Assembly (NCBI GenBank): GCA_965249645.1
Contig: CBDFML010000012.1
Span: 1,550,001 to 1,614,000, forward strand
DNA: 64,000 nt
Reading direction: 5' to 3'
Source of the DNA: CAVOEB01 sp965249645
Lineage (GTDB): Bacteria > Pseudomonadota > Alphaproteobacteria > UBA828 > JAPUJA01
The notes below the pieces were generated by a model. That model ran no database searches and was not told where the DNA came from. It saw only the letters and a list, made by a program, of their open reading frames with translations. The translations under genes were made by a program, and so were the position numbers. Shown here piece by piece: positions 52,483 through 62,429 of this stretch; positions within the stretch are counted from its first letter, which is position 1, and each line of letters begins with the position of its first letter.

Positions 52483-54567
52483 TCAAGGTACCCTGTGCGG
52501 AGCAATCAGCCCGTCGACTGCTACGCATCCCTGCGGCGAGACGATCAACGGGTTGACGTCCGCCTCCGCAATGAGATCGCCCAAATCGGCGGCAAGCGCG
52601 GAAAAACGGACCACCGCATCGACCAGTGCATCGACATCCGAAGGCGGCGTGCCACGCAGCCCGTCGAGCATCGGGCGGATCGTCAGCCGGTCGATAAGCC
52701 GGCGCGCGCCCTCGTTGTCGAGGGGCGGCAAGGCATAGCTGCAGTCACGCAACAGCTCGATGAAAATACCGCCCCCCGCAACCATCACGAGCGGACCGAA
52801 TTGGGCGTCGCAGGTGAGCCCAAGGGCCATCTCGACGCCGCCTGGCGCCATGGCCGTGACAAGCGCCCGGGGGCCAAGGCGGGCCGCCATCTCCCGATAG
52901 GTCTGCACCAGGACGTCCTCGTCAGAAATCCCCAGATGCACCCCGGCGACGTCGGATCTGTGGTGCACGCCGCTCGCCGCGGTCTTGAGCGCCACCGGAT
53001 AACCCAGCGTCTCGACGGCGGCCCGAAGCTCGTCCTCGCTCTCGGCCAGCCGATGCGCCGGAACGGTGAGCCCGTAATCGGCCAACAAGGCGAGGCTTTC
53101 CGCCTCGTCGAGGGTTCCCCCCGCCTCCAGCCGCGCTCGCCACTTGCCCCTGGTTTCCGGCGCCCCCGCAGAGGGGAGCTCCGCCGGGGGACGAATGCGA
53201 AAATCCCGGTACGCCATCATGTGGCGCGCCGCGAGCAGCGAGGGCCCCGTCCCTTCAAGCAATGGAACGCCCGCCGCCTTGAGTTCGGAGAATCCCACCG
53301 GATGCAACAAATTGCTCAGGTTGGTCGACATCGCGACGGGTTTCTCGGAGCGTTGGGCTGCCGCGATACAGGCGCGGATATAGCTGTCGGCCAGGGATCT
53401 GTCATCGCCGAGATCGACGTTATACAAGGCGATCGCAGTATCCGGATCGTCGACCAGCGCCTGAAAGCAATCCCGAAAGATCGCTTCGTAATCATGTCCG
53501 GTTCCCCAGGCATCGAGCGGGTTGCCGGGTTCGAGCCCGGCATCGAGGCGCGCGGCGAGCCGCGTCGTTGTCTCTTCGGAGATACGCGCCAACGGAACAC
53601 CGAGATCGTCCGCCAGGTCGGCGAACATTTCCCGCTCGCCGCCCGAATCGTGGATCGAGGCGACGTTGCCCGGGCCTGCGCGGCGCGGCTGCTCGAACAG
53701 CGCGAGCGTCGCGGCCATCTCGTCGAGGGTTTCCACCGCGATCACGCCGTAGCGCTCGAACAGGGCCTCGTAGGCCGCCATGTTGCCGACCATGGCGCCG
53801 CTGTGGGTCAGTGCCATGGCTGCCGCCGTCTCGGATCGTCCGACCTTGAGCGCAACCACCGGCACGTCACACGCCACGGCCTTTTCCAGCGCCCGGCAGA
53901 ATCCATCCGGATCACGGACAGTTTCCAAAAACAGGCCGATCGCCACGGTTTTGCCCTCTTCGAGGACGTAGTCGAGATAATCGGCCGCGGTAGTGGTCAG
54001 CTCCTGGCCCGCTGAGATGACATAGCTGTAATCCAGTCTGGCTCCGACATCGCAAAACGCACTGAAGACCGAGCCGGAATGCAGGATCAGGGCGACCCGG
54101 CCGCGGGTCAAGCGAAGCGGCGACGTGGAGGCGCAGATGTAGGTGTCGGCGACGGTGTTGTAAAAGCCCATGCCGTTGCCGCCACAGATCAGCAGCCCGG
54201 CCCCGCGGGCCCGGGCCTTGAGCCGATCGACCAAACGGGGGCTGTCATCGTTTTCCAGATAGCAACTGCCGAAGATAGTCACCGCCTTCACACCGGCCTC
54301 GATTGCCGTCGCCATCTGGTCCTCGATGCGATGATCGGCTACGCCAAGCACGGCATGATCGGGAACATTGGGAAGCGCGGCCAGCGAGGCGAAACAGGCG
54401 ACGCCGTCGATATCGTCATACTTGGGATTGATCGCATAGACCTCACCGGGAAAACCGCCCAACTCGGCACCCTTCAGCATTGCGTGGCCAACGCTTTCGG
54501 GCTTCGGCGACGCTCCCACGAACGCGATCGACCGGGGCGCCAGCAATGGAGCAAGACGATGAGTCAT
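52483..54567 (-). CDS. ADP-forming acyl-CoA synthetase (acetate-CoA ligase family)
   Basis: A 694-residue single-chain NDP-forming synthetase. It has an N-terminal CoA-binding Rossmann domain (SIAFVGASPKPESVGH, near residues 13-28), a succinyl-CoA-ligase-like middle with the THSGAMVG stretch, and a C-terminal ATP-grasp domain (TAASGVHHRSDVAGVHLG, VMVAGGGIFIELL and AEADVNPLIV). It would activate a carboxylic acid with ATP and CoA. With the enoyl-CoA hydratase upstream on the same strand it suggests CoA-dependent breakdown of an oxygenase product. Confidence 0.9.
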   Translation of the reverse strand: MTHRLAPLLAPRSIAFVGASPKPESVGHAMLKGAELGGFPGEVYAINPKYDDIDGVACFASLAALPNVPDHAVLGVADHRIEDQMATAIEAGVKAVTIFGSCYLENDDSPRLVDRLKARARGAGLLICGGNGMGFYNTVADTYICASTSPLRLTRGRVALILHSGSVFSAFCDVGARLDYSYVISAGQELTTTAADYLDYVLEEGKTVAIGLFLETVRDPDGFCRALEKAVACDVPVVALKVGRSETAAAMALTHSGAMVGNMAAYEALFERYGVIAVETLDEMAATLALFEQPRRAGPGNVASIHDSGGEREMFADLADDLGVPLARISEETTTRLAARLDAGLEPGNPLDAWGTGHDYEAIFRDCFQALVDDPDTAIALYNVDLGDDRSLADSYIRACIAAAQRSEKPVAMSTNLSNLLHPVGFSELKAAGVPLLEGTGPSLLAARHMMAYRDFRIRPPAELPSAGAPETRGKWRARLEAGGTLDEAESLALLADYGLTVPAHRLAESEDELRAAVETLGYPVALKTAASGVHHRSDVAGVHLGISDEDVLVQTYREMAARLGPRALVTAMAPGGVEMALGLTCDAQFGPLVMVAGGGIFIELLRDCSYALPPLDNEGARRLIDRLTIRPMLDGLRGTPPSDVDALVDAVVRFSALAADLGDLIAEADVNPLIVSPQGCVAVDGLIAPHRVP

Positions 54568-54596
54568 GGCGGAATCTGGGGGAAGCGACCGGCCGG

Positions 54597-55421
54597 TCAG
54601 GGCGAGCCAAACCGGGAATCGCGCCAGGCGATGGCCGCCTTAAGGCCGTCCTTGGCGGCAATCTCGGCGAATTTCTTGCCTTCCGGCGTCTCGAGGCTCT
54701 CGATTTCCACGTCGGTGTCGAGCGCCATCGCAAGCGCGTCTCTCATGCCCATGATGTCGTAGCTGCGATTTATCGCCTGCTTGGTCAGGCGAACGGTCTG
54801 CGGGTCCATGACGGCAATGTCGCGCGCCATCGCCACGGCCGATTCCAGAACCGCGTCGTCGGCCACCACTTTGTTGATCAGCCCGATGTCGAGCGCGCGG
54901 GACGCAGGCATCCGGTCCTGACCGGTCAGGATCAATTCCTTCGCCTGCTTGGGTCCGGTGACCCAGGGCAACAGCATGGCCACGATTCCACTGCCGAACT
55001 TGAGTTCCGGCTCGCCGAACCGGGCGCCCTCGCCAGCAATGGTGATGTCGCAGGCGAGCGCCAATTCATAGGCGCCGGCGAGGCAATAGCCATGCACGGC
55101 GGCGATCGTGGGCGCCGAGAGCCTCCAGAATCGCATGATCATTTCGAAATCACGCTCGAGAACCGGGCGCCAATGCCCCGGTCCCGAGCCCTTGGCACCC
55201 TCGCTTTCCTTCAGGTCGAAGCCGGCGGAGAACGCCCGCCCCGCCCCGCAGACGACGAGCGCCCGGATCGCGTCATCCGCTTCGACGTCGTCGAGCACGG
55301 CGTTGATCTCGCCAATCATGGGGGGGTTCATGGCGTTGAGTACGTCGGGGCGATTCAGCGTCAAGACGCCGACGGGCCCGCGCGTTTCAAAGAGCACCGT
55401 TTCCATGGATTGGTCAGCCAT
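54597..55421 (-). CDS. Enoyl-CoA hydratase/isomerase family protein
   Basis: A 274-residue crotonase. The oxyanion-hole segments GAGRAFSAGFDL and YCLAGAYELALACD are present, and both catalytic Glu positions of crotonase are kept (in AYELA and FGEPEL). It adds water to, or isomerises, an enoyl-CoA. It lies 29 bases upstream of the ADP-forming acyl-CoA synthetase on the same strand, so both are probably cotranscribed. Confidence 0.92.
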   Translation of the reverse strand: MADQSMETVLFETRGPVGVLTLNRPDVLNAMNPPMIGEINAVLDDVEADDAIRALVVCGAGRAFSAGFDLKESEGAKGSGPGHWRPVLERDFEMIMRFWRLSAPTIAAVHGYCLAGAYELALACDITIAGEGARFGEPELKFGSGIVAMLLPWVTGPKQAKELILTGQDRMPASRALDIGLINKVVADDAVLESAVAMARDIAVMDPQTVRLTKQAINRSYDIMGMRDALAMALDTDVEIESLETPEGKKFAEIAAKDGLKAAIAWRDSRFGSP

Positions 55422-55480
55422 TCGCTATTACACACCACAGGCAATTTCGGGACATCGGACGAGCTTGCCCCTGCGTGGGG

Positions 55481-56884
55481 CTAACCGTCGTAGAGCCCCT
55501 CGGCGCGCAGGTCGGCAACCGCCGCCTCGATACCCTCGCGCATGATGCGAACCACCGTGTCGATCTCTTCCTTGGTGATCACCAGCGGCGGAGAAAGCAC
55601 GCAGAAATGCTCGAATGGCCTGACGATGAGACCCCGGTCCTGACAATGCTTGTCGATCCGCGGACCGATGTTCGCACCTACGGATAGTCTCTCCTTGGTC
55701 TTCTGATCTGCAACACACTCGATGCACGCCATCAGATGGCTGCCGCGAACCTCGCCGACCACCGGAATGTCGTACAACGTCTCCAGTTGCTCAATGAAAT
55801 ACGGCCCCACCTCGCGGACATGTTCGAGGAGATTCTCGCGCTCGATGATCTCGATATTCTTGAGCGCTGCCGCACAACAGACGGGATGACCCGAATAGGT
55901 AAACCCGTTGGCGAAGAACGAACCGACCGCGTCGGGACCGCTCACCTCCGCGAACAGCCGCTCGGAAATGATCGTCGCGCCCAGCGGAAGATAACCAGAC
56001 GTCAGGCCCTTCGCCGAGGTGATGATGTCCGGCACGATATCGAACTCGGGCTCCGAGGCGAACCAGTGACCCAAACGGCCAAAGCCCGTCACGACCTCGT
56101 CGGAAATATAGATCACGTCGTATTTCCGGCACACCTCGAGCGTCTTCTTGTGGTAGCCCGGCGGTGGAACGATCACTCCGCCGGAGGCAAGAATCGGCTC
56201 GGCAATGAACAAGGCGACATTGTCCGGACCAATCTCCAGAATCTTGTTTTCCAGATCGGCTACGCATTGGTCGCAAAAGTCTTCGAGGCTCATTCCCTCG
56301 GGCCGGCGATACGGATAGGGCGTCGGCAGATGGTGAATGTAATCGGTGATGTACTCGAAATACGGGCTGCGGTCGTGCATCTTTCCGCAGACCGAGGCGG
56401 TCAGGTGCGTGCTGCCGTGATAAGCCTCCACCCGGGATATGATGTGTCTCTTGGTCTCCTTGCCCCGGAAACGATGGTAGAACCAAACGAAACGGATGGC
56501 CGAATCCACTGCTTCCGAACCGCCCGTCGAGAAGAACACCTCGTTGAGATCGCCCGGCGCCATCTCGGCCAGCTTTGCACCCAATTCGGCGGTCGGCGGC
56601 GAAGTCATCTGGTGAAACGGTGAGAAATAGGTCATGCGCATTGCCTGATCGGCAATCGAGTCGGCAATTTCCTGGCGGCCGTAGCCGACGTTGACGCACC
56701 ACATTCCTGCGGGACCGTCGATCATCTTGTTGCCGTCGGAATCGTAGACATAGATCCCTTCGGACTCGGCAATGACGAGCGAGCCTTTCTCACGGACCTT
56801 CTGCAGGTCCGTCCAGGCATGCATGATGTGATCTTTGTCCTTGGCCCAAAGATCCTGGGTGTCGTAGGAAATATTCGTTCTCAC
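55481..56884 (-). CDS. Class III omega-aminotransferase (polyamine/beta-amino acid:pyruvate type)
   Basis: A 467-residue PLP aminotransferase: MWCVNVGYG, STGGSEAVDSAIRFVWFYH, EAYHGSTHLTASV, ISDEVVTGFGRLG with the cofactor Asp, and the PLP lysine in TSAKGLTSGYLPLG. The family uses omega-amine donors such as putrescine or beta-alanine with pyruvate. Its place right after a Pot-type transporter operon on the same strand suggests polyamine catabolism, as with SpuC-like enzymes. Substrate is inferred, not shown. Confidence 0.92.
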   Translation of the reverse strand: MRTNISYDTQDLWAKDKDHIMHAWTDLQKVREKGSLVIAESEGIYVYDSDGNKMIDGPAGMWCVNVGYGRQEIADSIADQAMRMTYFSPFHQMTSPPTAELGAKLAEMAPGDLNEVFFSTGGSEAVDSAIRFVWFYHRFRGKETKRHIISRVEAYHGSTHLTASVCGKMHDRSPYFEYITDYIHHLPTPYPYRRPEGMSLEDFCDQCVADLENKILEIGPDNVALFIAEPILASGGVIVPPPGYHKKTLEVCRKYDVIYISDEVVTGFGRLGHWFASEPEFDIVPDIITSAKGLTSGYLPLGATIISERLFAEVSGPDAVGSFFANGFTYSGHPVCCAAALKNIEIIERENLLEHVREVGPYFIEQLETLYDIPVVGEVRGSHLMACIECVADQKTKERLSVGANIGPRIDKHCQDRGLIVRPFEHFCVLSPPLVITKEEIDTVVRIMREGIEAAVADLRAEGLYDG

Positions 56885-56998
56885 GTTCTCACCTTTGTTT
56901 TGCGTTTTCGCCGCCGTTACGGCGTCGATGCCGGCCGACGATAAACCGGCTCTGCGGCCATACGGTAGACTTGGCTCACTCTGTCCGACGTGTATCTA

Positions 56999-58099
56999 TC
57001 ACTCCGGCGGCAGAAGCACCACGGCTTCGGCCGGCCAGGTCAGCCAGACTTCATTTTCGGTTTGACGGGCACCGGACAAAACCGGGGCCAGATTCTGGCT
57101 CGCCACGGCGATCGACTGATCGTGACCGGCTACCTGAACGTGCAAATGGCTGCGATCGCCCAGATAGGCAGCCGCGCCGATTTGCCCTCTCACGCCGTTT
57201 TCACTCGCGAACGGAGCGTTTTCACCAACGACGATCTTTTCCGGCCGGATCGCAACCAGCACCGACGCACCGGTCAAGAACCCGCCATTGGCGCGCGACG
57301 AATGAACGGTCCCCAGGGGACCCGCGTCGACCACGGCCGTCTCCCCCTCCGTACCCTTCACGATGCCGTCGAAGAAATTCATCGTTCCGATGAAATCGGC
57401 GACCTCCCGGTTGCTCGGCTGCTCGTAAAGCCGCTCAGGCGTATCGACCTGGAGCACCTGCCCCATCGACATGACCGCGATGCGATCCGACATGGAAAGC
57501 GCTTCTTCCTGGTCGTGAGTGACGAAGACGAAAGTAATCCCGACCTCCCGTTGAAGTGCGCGGAGTTCGATCTGCATCTGTTCGCGGAGCTTCTTGTCGA
57601 GTGCGCCGAGCGGCTCGTCGAGCAGTAGGACCTTGGGCTGCTTGATCAACGCCCGGGCAAGAGCGACACGTTGGCGCTGGCCACCCGAAAGTTGATCGGA
57701 CTTGCGGTCGCCATAACCATCGAGCTTGATCAACGCCAGCGCCTCGTCAATCCGGCGTCGTAGTTCGGCCTTGGGCAGTTTCGCCTTGCGCAGGCCGTAG
57801 CCGATATTCTGGGCGACGCTCAAATGGGGAAAGATCGCGTAATTCTGGAATACCATGTTGACTGGCCGATGGTTCGGCGGCACCGCGGACATGGGCTGAT
57901 CGTCGATCCATATCTCGCCCTGCGTCGGCGATTCGAACCCCGCCAGCAACCGCAAAAGTGTTGTCTTGCCGCAGCCCGAAGGTCCGAGAAGGGCGAAGAA
58001 TTCACCCTGCACGATGTTGAGATCGATACCATCCACCGCGCGGACCGGTCCAAAATGCTTCGAGCATTCGCGAATGGAAATGTAATTTTCGCTTCCCAT
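56999..58099 (-). CDS. Polyamine-type ABC transporter ATPase (PotA/PotG-like), second system
   Basis: A 366-residue ATPase: GPSGCGKTT, VFQNYAIFP, LSGGQRQRVALARAL, LLLDEPLGALD and THDQEEA, with a TOBE-like C-terminus. The start at 58099 overlaps the permease stop by one base (TAATG). It is the last of three transporter genes; the next downstream gene is the aminotransferase. A start at 58153 would lie inside the permease gene. Confidence 0.92.
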   Translation of the reverse strand: MGSENYISIRECSKHFGPVRAVDGIDLNIVQGEFFALLGPSGCGKTTLLRLLAGFESPTQGEIWIDDQPMSAVPPNHRPVNMVFQNYAIFPHLSVAQNIGYGLRKAKLPKAELRRRIDEALALIKLDGYGDRKSDQLSGGQRQRVALARALIKQPKVLLLDEPLGALDKKLREQMQIELRALQREVGITFVFVTHDQEEALSMSDRIAVMSMGQVLQVDTPERLYEQPSNREVADFIGTMNFFDGIVKGTEGETAVVDAGPLGTVHSSRANGGFLTGASVLVAIRPEKIVVGENAPFASENGVRGQIGAAAYLGDRSHLHVQVAGHDQSIAVASQNLAPVLSGARQTENEVWLTWPAEAVVLLPPE

Positions 58100-58965
58100 T
58101 AACCCACCATATCTGCCTGCTTGTCGGGCTGCACGCCGCGGCGACGCACCCATTCGGCGAACGCAATAACAAAGAACGACACCGCTAGAATACAGGCGCC
58201 CAGCGCCAGAACGTTCGGCAATTTAGTCGGGAAGCGAAGCTGGCTCCAAATATAGATCGGCAAGGTCGGCTCGTTGCCTGCCAGGAAGAACGCGAGAATG
58301 AACTCGTCGAAGGATTCCGTGAAGGTCAGTAGCAGGCACGCAATGAAGCCGGGCAGGGCCAACCGGAAGGTCACCCGCCAAAACGTCATCCATGCGTTTT
58401 CCCCCAAATCGAGAGACGCCTCCTCGAGGTGTTTGTCGAACCCCTCGAGGCGGGAAATCATTACGAGCATGGCAAAGGGCGTGGCGATCAGGACATGGGC
58501 GGTTCCGATGGTATAGAGCGAGAGCGGAACGCCAACCTGGTTCGCGAGTATGAGCAGGGAAATGCCGAGAATAATTCCGGGGATGACGAACGGAACCATG
58601 ATGAATCCGACGACCGCACCGTTCCCCCGGAGCTTGTAGCGGGTGATCGCCTTGGCGGCGAGCGTGCCGAGGATAGTGGCGGTGAGGGCGACGATCGCGG
58701 CGACCTTCACGCTGTTGAAAAGCGCGTCGATCAGCGGTTCCTGGGCCGCCATCGCGGCATAATGTTTGAAGGTCAGACCGTCGATCGGGAACGCGACGTA
58801 AATCGAATCGCTGAACGAGAACAGCGGAAGAAAGAGAACCGGCACATAGAGGAAGGCGAGATAGGCGATCGCGTAGACCAGCAGCGAGTCGAATTTCCGG
58901 CCATGCACGAGGGGCACGTGAAAGCCCCGCGACCGGGACACCTCGGTTGTCGTTGCCGCGGTCAT
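58099..58965 (-). CDS. Polyamine-type ABC transporter permease (PotC/PotI-like), second system
   Basis: A 288-residue permease with about six transmembrane helices and the EAA loop (EEASLDLGENAWMTFWRVTF). It starts MTAATTTEVSRSRG; its start overlaps the previous permease stop by one base (TGATG). Confidence 0.9.
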   Translation of the reverse strand: MTAATTTEVSRSRGFHVPLVHGRKFDSLLVYAIAYLAFLYVPVLFLPLFSFSDSIYVAFPIDGLTFKHYAAMAAQEPLIDALFNSVKVAAIVALTATILGTLAAKAITRYKLRGNGAVVGFIMVPFVIPGIILGISLLILANQVGVPLSLYTIGTAHVLIATPFAMLVMISRLEGFDKHLEEASLDLGENAWMTFWRVTFRLALPGFIACLLLTFTESFDEFILAFFLAGNEPTLPIYIWSQLRFPTKLPNVLALGACILAVSFFVIAFAEWVRRRGVQPDKQADMVG

Positions 58966-59882
58966 CAGGCGCGCTTCTTCATTTGCTGGATGAACCACAG
59001 GAAGACGATCACCAGCGTCGCGATCGTGATCATGGAAATCACGGCGACGGCTGCGCCCATGGGCCAGTTGTTCGCCTTGCCGAACATGGTCTGAATAACA
59101 TTGCCGATCATGATCCCCGACGTACCGCCCACGAGGCTGGGCGTGACGTAATCGCCCACGGTCGGGATAAAGACAAACAGGCTTGCCGCAATGACCCCGG
59201 GCATGGAGAGCGGCAAGGTGATACGTCGAAACCGTTCAAGTGGGCCGTCACCAAGGTCGGTCGCCGCCTCGAGCAGTGAGCGGTCAATCTTCTCAAGCGA
59301 CACATAGATTGGCAGGATCGCGAACGCAGCCCAAGCGTGGGCCAACGTGATGACCACCGCAAAGGGATTGTAGAGTAGAAATTCCAGAGGTTCTGCAATG
59401 ATCCCCATGCTCTTCAATCCGGAATTGATCACGCCCTCATAGCCGAGGATGATCTTCCACGCGAACACCCGGAGCAAATAACTCGTCCAGAACGGCACGG
59501 TGATCAGAATGAGCCAGACCATCTTGCCTTGAGTGACCCGGAAGGCGAGGAAATAGGCCATCGGATAGGCGAGCAGCACGGTCGCCACCGTGACCGTGAG
59601 CGACATGAGCAGCGACTTGCCGAGCAGATAAGGATAAATCGGCCGCTCGAAGAAGGCGAAATAATTGCCGATTACGAAGCTTTTGTCGTACGTAACGTAG
59701 GTCTGGGTCCAGAAGCTCAGCGTGAACATGATTCCCAGCGGCAAGGCCAGGAACAGCAGCATCACCACAAGCGTCGGCGAGAGCAGTGAATAGCCCCGGA
59801 GCTGTTCGCTGCGCAGGAACAGCCGCACCAGCCAGTTCCAGATCCCGCCCTGCGTCAATTCGGCTTGTGTCACACTCGTCAT
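58965..59882 (-). CDS. Polyamine-type ABC transporter permease (PotB/PotH-like), second system
   Basis: A 305-residue permease with the EAA loop (EAATDLGDGPLERFRRITLP) and GDYVTPSLVGG typical of PotB/H. It is the first gene of the unit. No substrate-binding protein gene precedes it; the 239 bases upstream lead to a divergent MFS gene. It may share the binding protein of another locus. Confidence 0.92.
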   Translation of the reverse strand: MTSVTQAELTQGGIWNWLVRLFLRSEQLRGYSLLSPTLVVMLLFLALPLGIMFTLSFWTQTYVTYDKSFVIGNYFAFFERPIYPYLLGKSLLMSLTVTVATVLLAYPMAYFLAFRVTQGKMVWLILITVPFWTSYLLRVFAWKIILGYEGVINSGLKSMGIIAEPLEFLLYNPFAVVITLAHAWAAFAILPIYVSLEKIDRSLLEAATDLGDGPLERFRRITLPLSMPGVIAASLFVFIPTVGDYVTPSLVGGTSGIMIGNVIQTMFGKANNWPMGAAVAVISMITIATLVIVFLWFIQQMKKRA

Positions 59883-60121
59883 TTGGTCACCTTACAGGAT
59901 CGACCCGCCGTGCACGCCGATTTGCCGACGCGACGACAACCGGAATTCATGGCGTAGTTTGAGAATTGTTCCATGATTTAGACAATGGGGCAAGAACACC
60001 TCCCTATCGCGTTGTGTCGAGCAAATTCCCTAATTCATAAACAAATCACGCTAAAATTCGGAAACATCGCACCCACCGCTCGAACCGATTGAGCCGTCCG
60101 GACTCCGGAGCAGAATCTATC

Positions 60122-61345
60122 GTGCCTATACATTCCGAAACATCATCCGCTCTCACAGCGCCATCCACCGAAGTGACGCGGTCCCAGCGGTATAAAAGCC
60201 TCGCCGCCATGATGGTCTGCGCGTTTATCGCGGGGATCTCTTTTGGAGTCTTCGTCCCGGTGGCATCGGTCATTCTGGAAGTTTGGGGCGTCGAGCCGAC
60301 GGTCATCGGCCTGAACAGCGCGATGCCGATTTTGGGCATTATCGTGGCAAGCCCCTTCTTGCCCGCCGTGCTCCGACGGTTCGGAACCCTTCGGGCGATC
60401 TTCGCCGGCATCGCAATCGAGATCATTGCCCTTCTCCTGCTTCCCACGTTTCCCGATGTCGGCGCATGGTTCGCCATTCGGTTTTTTGCAGGGTTGGGCA
60501 TCGCGGCCCAATGGGTGATTAGCGAAACCTGGGTCAACACGGTCGCCGAAGAGAAAAACCGCGGCCTGACCATCGGTATCTTCGCCGGCTTGTTGGGCGG
60601 CGGCTTCGCGATCGGCCCCCTGATCATCATGGCCGTGGGTATAGAGGGCTTCATCCCCTTCCTCATCGCGGCAGCCTTCTCCCTGGCATCGGCCGTGCCG
60701 TTGCTGTTCGCCCGCAAGATCGCCCCCCGGATCGAGATCGAGCGAGCAAAAAACCTGCGTTGGGCATTAAAAATCGCGCCCATCATCATGGTCGTCGCGG
60801 TCATTTCCGGTTTGGGAGACGAGGCGATCTTCGCACTTCTGCCCGTCTACGGCATTCACGCGGGGCTCGCCCAGAACGACGCGGTCTTCATGCTTACCGT
60901 CTTCGTCGCCGGAACGGTGTTCTTGCAGGTCCCAATCGGCTGGCTCGCCGACCGCATCGGGCGGCGCATCATGTTGCTGTTTTGCGCCACCGTCGGATTC
61001 ATTGGACCGGTCGTCTTGCCGTTTGTCCTGACAAACTCAACCCAGCTCTATGTGACGTTGTTTATCTGGGGCGGCACCGTGTGGGGTGTTTACGGCCTGG
61101 CCATAACCCTGCTGGGCGAGCGTTTCCGACCCTCGGAGCTCACCCAGGCGAGCGCGCTGTTCGTCATGATCTATTCCGCGGGATCCCTCATCGGCCCCCC
61201 TATCGGGGGCGGCGCCATGGACCTATGGGATCCTCACGGACTGCCCGTCGTCGTGGGTGGCTCCCTGTTCCTGCTCGTCGCAATCTCAGGCATCGCCTGG
61301 ATTGCAGGGGCCGAACGCGAACGCGTCGAACCGCCGCCCGACTAA
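60122..61345 (+). CDS. MFS transporter
   Basis: A 407-residue, twelve-helix major facilitator (YcaD-like in general pattern). Loop 2-3 carries RRFGTLRAIFAG and loop 8-9 the repeat motif DRIGRRIM. Start is uncertain: GTG at 60122 with GGAG upstream is used, a TTG at 60089 is also in frame. It could export or import a small compound; the substrate is unknown. Its stop overlaps the convergent agmatinase stop by four bases. Confidence 0.88.
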   Translation: MPIHSETSSALTAPSTEVTRSQRYKSLAAMMVCAFIAGISFGVFVPVASVILEVWGVEPTVIGLNSAMPILGIIVASPFLPAVLRRFGTLRAIFAGIAIEIIALLLLPTFPDVGAWFAIRFFAGLGIAAQWVISETWVNTVAEEKNRGLTIGIFAGLLGGGFAIGPLIIMAVGIEGFIPFLIAAAFSLASAVPLLFARKIAPRIEIERAKNLRWALKIAPIIMVVAVISGLGDEAIFALLPVYGIHAGLAQNDAVFMLTVFVAGTVFLQVPIGWLADRIGRRIMLLFCATVGFIGPVVLPFVLTNSTQLYVTLFIWGGTVWGVYGLAITLLGERFRPSELTQASALFVMIYSAGSLIGPPIGGGAMDLWDPHGLPVVVGGSLFLLVAISGIAWIAGAERERVEPPPD

Positions 61346-62295
61346 TCCGCGGGCGACACCGCCGCCAACAGAGACAGAAAATTATGCGCGATGGTCGCGC
61401 CCGCGAGCGCCGTGACGTCGCCCACGTCGTAGGCCGGTGCGACCTCGACGATATCCATGCCGACAAAATCCATGCCCGACAGCCCATGCAGAATCTGCAA
61501 CGCCAACGCGCTCGACAGACCGCCGACCACCGGCGTGCCCGTGCCCGGCGCATAGCTGGGATCGAGGCAATCTATGTCGAAGGTCAAATAGGCGCGGTTT
61601 TCGCCCACAATCCGGCGGATCTCGGCAATGGTCTTGGCGGCACTCTGCTCGATGACCTGGGGGGCATCGAGAATCGTGAAGCCGTGGGTTTCGTCGTTGT
61701 GGGTCCGGATTCCGACATGGACGGAACGCACCGGGTCGACCAGCCCATCCTGTGCCGCATGAAAGAACATGGTGCCGTGATCGAGCCGTTTTCCGTCGTC
61801 GCGCCATGTATCCGAGTGGGCGTCGAAGTGAACCAGCGACAGGGGGCCGTAAGCCTCCACATGGGCCTTGAGTAGCGGATAGGTGATGAAGTGATCGCCT
61901 CCCAGCGAGATCATCTTCACCCCCACCCCGACGATCTGGCGCGCATGCGCCGTAATTTCGTCCGGCACCGACTGAGGCACGCCGAAATCGAACGCGCAGT
62001 CGCCGTAATCGATGACCGCCAGTTTATCGAGCGGGTCGTCGGTCCACGGGTAGGGCCGCTGCCAGGCGAGCTGGGCCGACGCCTGGCGGATCGCCGCCGG
62101 GCCAAACCGGGTGCCCGGCCGGTTGGTCGTCGCAAGATCGTAGGGGATCCCCGTCACCGCGACGTCGACCCCTTCGAGTTCGCGGGTGTACTTCCGGCGC
62201 AGGAAGCTGAGTGCGCCCGAGTAGGTCGGGTCCTCGGGGTTGGACCCGTAGAGATCGGTTCGCCGGAAGGCCGCGTCGCCTCGTTCGTCCGCCAT
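61342..62295 (-). CDS. speB: Agmatinase (ureohydrolase family)
   Basis: A 317-residue ureohydrolase with the binuclear Mn ligands visible: His in GGDHF, Asp/His/Asp in FDAHSDT and the two Asp in DIDCLDP. The agmatinase-type SYAPGTGTP follows. It would hydrolyse agmatine to putrescine and urea. Related guanidino-acid hydrolases share these motifs, so the exact guanidine substrate remains open. The context of two polyamine-type transporters and two class III aminotransferases supports an amine-catabolic role. Confidence 0.9.
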   Translation of the reverse strand: MADERGDAAFRRTDLYGSNPEDPTYSGALSFLRRKYTRELEGVDVAVTGIPYDLATTNRPGTRFGPAAIRQASAQLAWQRPYPWTDDPLDKLAVIDYGDCAFDFGVPQSVPDEITAHARQIVGVGVKMISLGGDHFITYPLLKAHVEAYGPLSLVHFDAHSDTWRDDGKRLDHGTMFFHAAQDGLVDPVRSVHVGIRTHNDETHGFTILDAPQVIEQSAAKTIAEIRRIVGENRAYLTFDIDCLDPSYAPGTGTPVVGGLSSALALQILHGLSGMDFVGMDIVEVAPAYDVGDVTALAGATIAHNFLSLLAAVSPAD

Positions 62296-62429
62296 ACAGG
62301 TTTGCCTCTTCGCGTCGTCACGGGAACCCCCGTATAATCGGCCACGGTCGGTCCGGCAACGATATGTATTCGGAGCTTACGTCCCGGTGCTACGCAATTG
62401 TCACGTTTTCTAGCCAGGAGAACTGAGCG

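Noticed and set aside
51928..54015. 695-residue plus-strand frame opposite RidA and acyl-CoA synthetase genes
   Set aside because: Opposite strand to two clearly recognised families with good ribosome sites; no domain of its own.
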